A DNA stretch of 6,747 nt, from the NCBI GenBank assembly GCA_013205645.1, contig JABMMH010000115.1, positions 1-6,747 on the forward strand, written 5' to 3'. The translations under genes and the position numbers were made by a program. Positions 5,872-6,747 of the stretch are shown in pieces; positions within the stretch are counted from its first letter, which is position 1, and each line of letters starts with the position of its first letter. Source of the DNA: Polaromonas sp. (GTDB lineage: Bacteria > Pseudomonadota > Gammaproteobacteria > Burkholderiales > Burkholderiaceae_C). The notes under the pieces were generated by a model that was given only the letters and a program-made list of their open reading frames with translations, searched no databases and was not told the DNA's origin.

Positions 5872-6747
5872 TTACTTCATCACGCCGACTTCCTTGTAGT
5901 AGCGAATGGCGCCTGGGTGCACAGGCACAGGCATGCCGCGAACTGCGTTCTCGCGCTTGATGGTTTTGGCGGCGTTGTGCGCCGCGTACATCGTGTCGAT
6001 GTTTTCGTAGAGGTTTTTGGCCATTTGGTAGGCCAGCTCATCGGAGACGCCGGAGTGCGTGACCAAGAAGTTAGGAATAGCGGCGGTCGGAATGTCAACG
6101 CTTTGACCTGCATAGGTGTTTGCCGGGATGAAGGACGGCTGGTAGGCGGCGTCGCCGACGCGTTTCACCACGTCAGCCGGCACGGCGACAACGACGATCT
6201 TCACTGCGGTGGCCAAGTCGCGGATAGAGGCGACGCCCAGACCGGCGGACTGCAAGGTGGCGTCCAGCTGGCGGTTTTTCATCAACTCGACCGACTCGCC
6301 AAAGGGCAGGTACTCGATCTTGGCCATGTCGCTGTATGACAGGCCGGCGGCTTTGAAAATGGCGCGGGCGTTCAGTTCTGTACCCGACTTGGCGGCACCC
6401 ACTGAAATGCGTTTGCCTTTGAGGTCGGCCAGCGTCTTGATGCCGGAGTCGGCGTTGGCGACGATCTGGATGTAGTTGTTGTACGTTGCCGACAGGCCGC
6501 GCAGCTTGGTCAGTGGCTTGGGGAAGCCGGCTTCGGCAACGCCTTTGTAGGCGTCAGAGACCGAGTCGGCGAGTGCCAAGGCGAGTTCGCCGCGACCCGC
6601 TTCGAGCAAGTTCATGTTTTCAGCCGAGGCCCGGGTGACCTGTGCGGTCGATCGGACGTTGGGAATGGTCTTGGCATAAATCTGCGAGAGCGCCACGCCC
6701 AGCGGGTAGTAAACACCGCTCTGGCCGCCGGTCAAGACGTTGACGAA
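5872..6747 (-). CDS. TAXI-family TRAP solute-binding protein (5' end outside window)
   Basis: This is the C-terminal 291 residues of a TAXI (TRAP-associated extracytoplasmic immunogenic, PF16868) periplasmic binding protein. The frame is open to the window edge, so the signal peptide and the first about 25-40 residues are missing. The visible part starts FVNVLTGGQSGVYYPLGVAL, with the family's LTGGxxGxYYPLG ligand-loop signature. It continues with SAENMNLLEAGRGELALALADSVSDA (about 37-62), YNNYIQIVANADSGIKTLADLKGKRISVGAAKSGTELNARAIF (about 90-132), YLPFGESVELMKNRQLDATLQSAGLGVASIRDLA (about 146-179), then IPANTYAGQS, the LVTHSGVSDELAYQMAKNLYEN region, and VPVHPGAIRYYKEVG at the end. All match TAXI proteins closely. 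Few TAXI ligands are known (glutamate or 2-oxoglutarate in some members), so the substrate is not assigned. It is the first visible gene of the operon. Confidence 0.95.
   Translation of the reverse strand, partial: FVNVLTGGQSGVYYPLGVALSQIYAKTIPNVRSTAQVTRASAENMNLLEAGRGELALALADSVSDAYKGVAEAGFPKPLTKLRGLSATYNNYIQIVANADSGIKTLADLKGKRISVGAAKSGTELNARAIFKAAGLSYSDMAKIEYLPFGESVELMKNRQLDATLQSAGLGVASIRDLATAVKIVVVAVPADVVKRVGDAAYQPSFIPANTYAGQSVDIPTAAIPNFLVTHSGVSDELAYQMAKNLYENIDTMYAAHNAAKTIKRENAVRGMPVPVHPGAIRYYKEVGVMK

Noticed and set aside
5728..6339. 203-codon plus-strand open frame over the 5' end of the permease and the TAXI binding protein
   Set aside because: It spans two well-supported minus-strand genes and the hairpin between them, with no recognisable domain.
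6733..6735. TTG at 6735 as start of the TAXI binding protein
   Set aside because: The frame stays open to the window edge (F-V-N-V precede it), the family has a signal peptide upstream, and TTG here is the Leu of the conserved LTGG motif.

Overview
The window looks like an ordinary chromosomal segment of a moderately GC-rich betaproteobacterium, most likely in the Burkholderiales (Comamonadaceae-like). This is inferred from the gene types: an orphan Bug (TctC-type) binding protein, a TAXI-type TRAP transporter, a QueG tail and an AEC permease, all with Proteobacteria-style codon use. No rRNA, tRNA, CRISPR array, insertion sequence or phage gene was seen.

Left part (1-2358): the 3' end of queG (tRNA epoxyqueuosine reductase) runs rightward and overlaps, tail to tail by 35 bp, a leftward AEC-family permease gene. 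That permease gene is divergent, across an 83-bp gap, from a gene for a secreted Bug-family solute-binding protein. The Bug gene ends at a clear intrinsic terminator. No TctA/TctB membrane partners for it lie in the window.

Middle part (2359-3265): a small accessory patch of toxin-antitoxin material. A rightward CopG/RHH antitoxin-like gene has no toxin beside it. It converges on a leftward BrnT/BrnA module. The brnT reading frame is intact over the whole family length but has no ATG, GTG or TTG at its natural beginning. The codon where a Met is expected is ATT. A near-consensus sigma-70 promoter sits across this point, with its -35 box on the stop codon of the upstream gene. As written, the sequence favours antitoxin production and makes efficient full-length toxin production doubtful.

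Right part (3266-6747): a leftward TAXI-TRAP operon. The order of transcription is the periplasmic TAXI binding protein (5' end beyond the window), then a 9-bp hairpin in the intergenic gap, then a fused 676-residue TRAP permease, then a small DUF1850 protein whose TTG start overlaps the permease stop by 4 nt. Together these three would make a secondary transporter for an organic acid or similar solute. The hairpin would allow more binding protein than permease to be made. The brnT frame begins 24 nt after the DUF1850 stop, in the same direction and the same reading frame, so the toxin-antitoxin pair may also receive read-through from this operon.

No convincing wholly new system was found. 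The most interesting spot is the brnT start and promoter region around 3230-3270.
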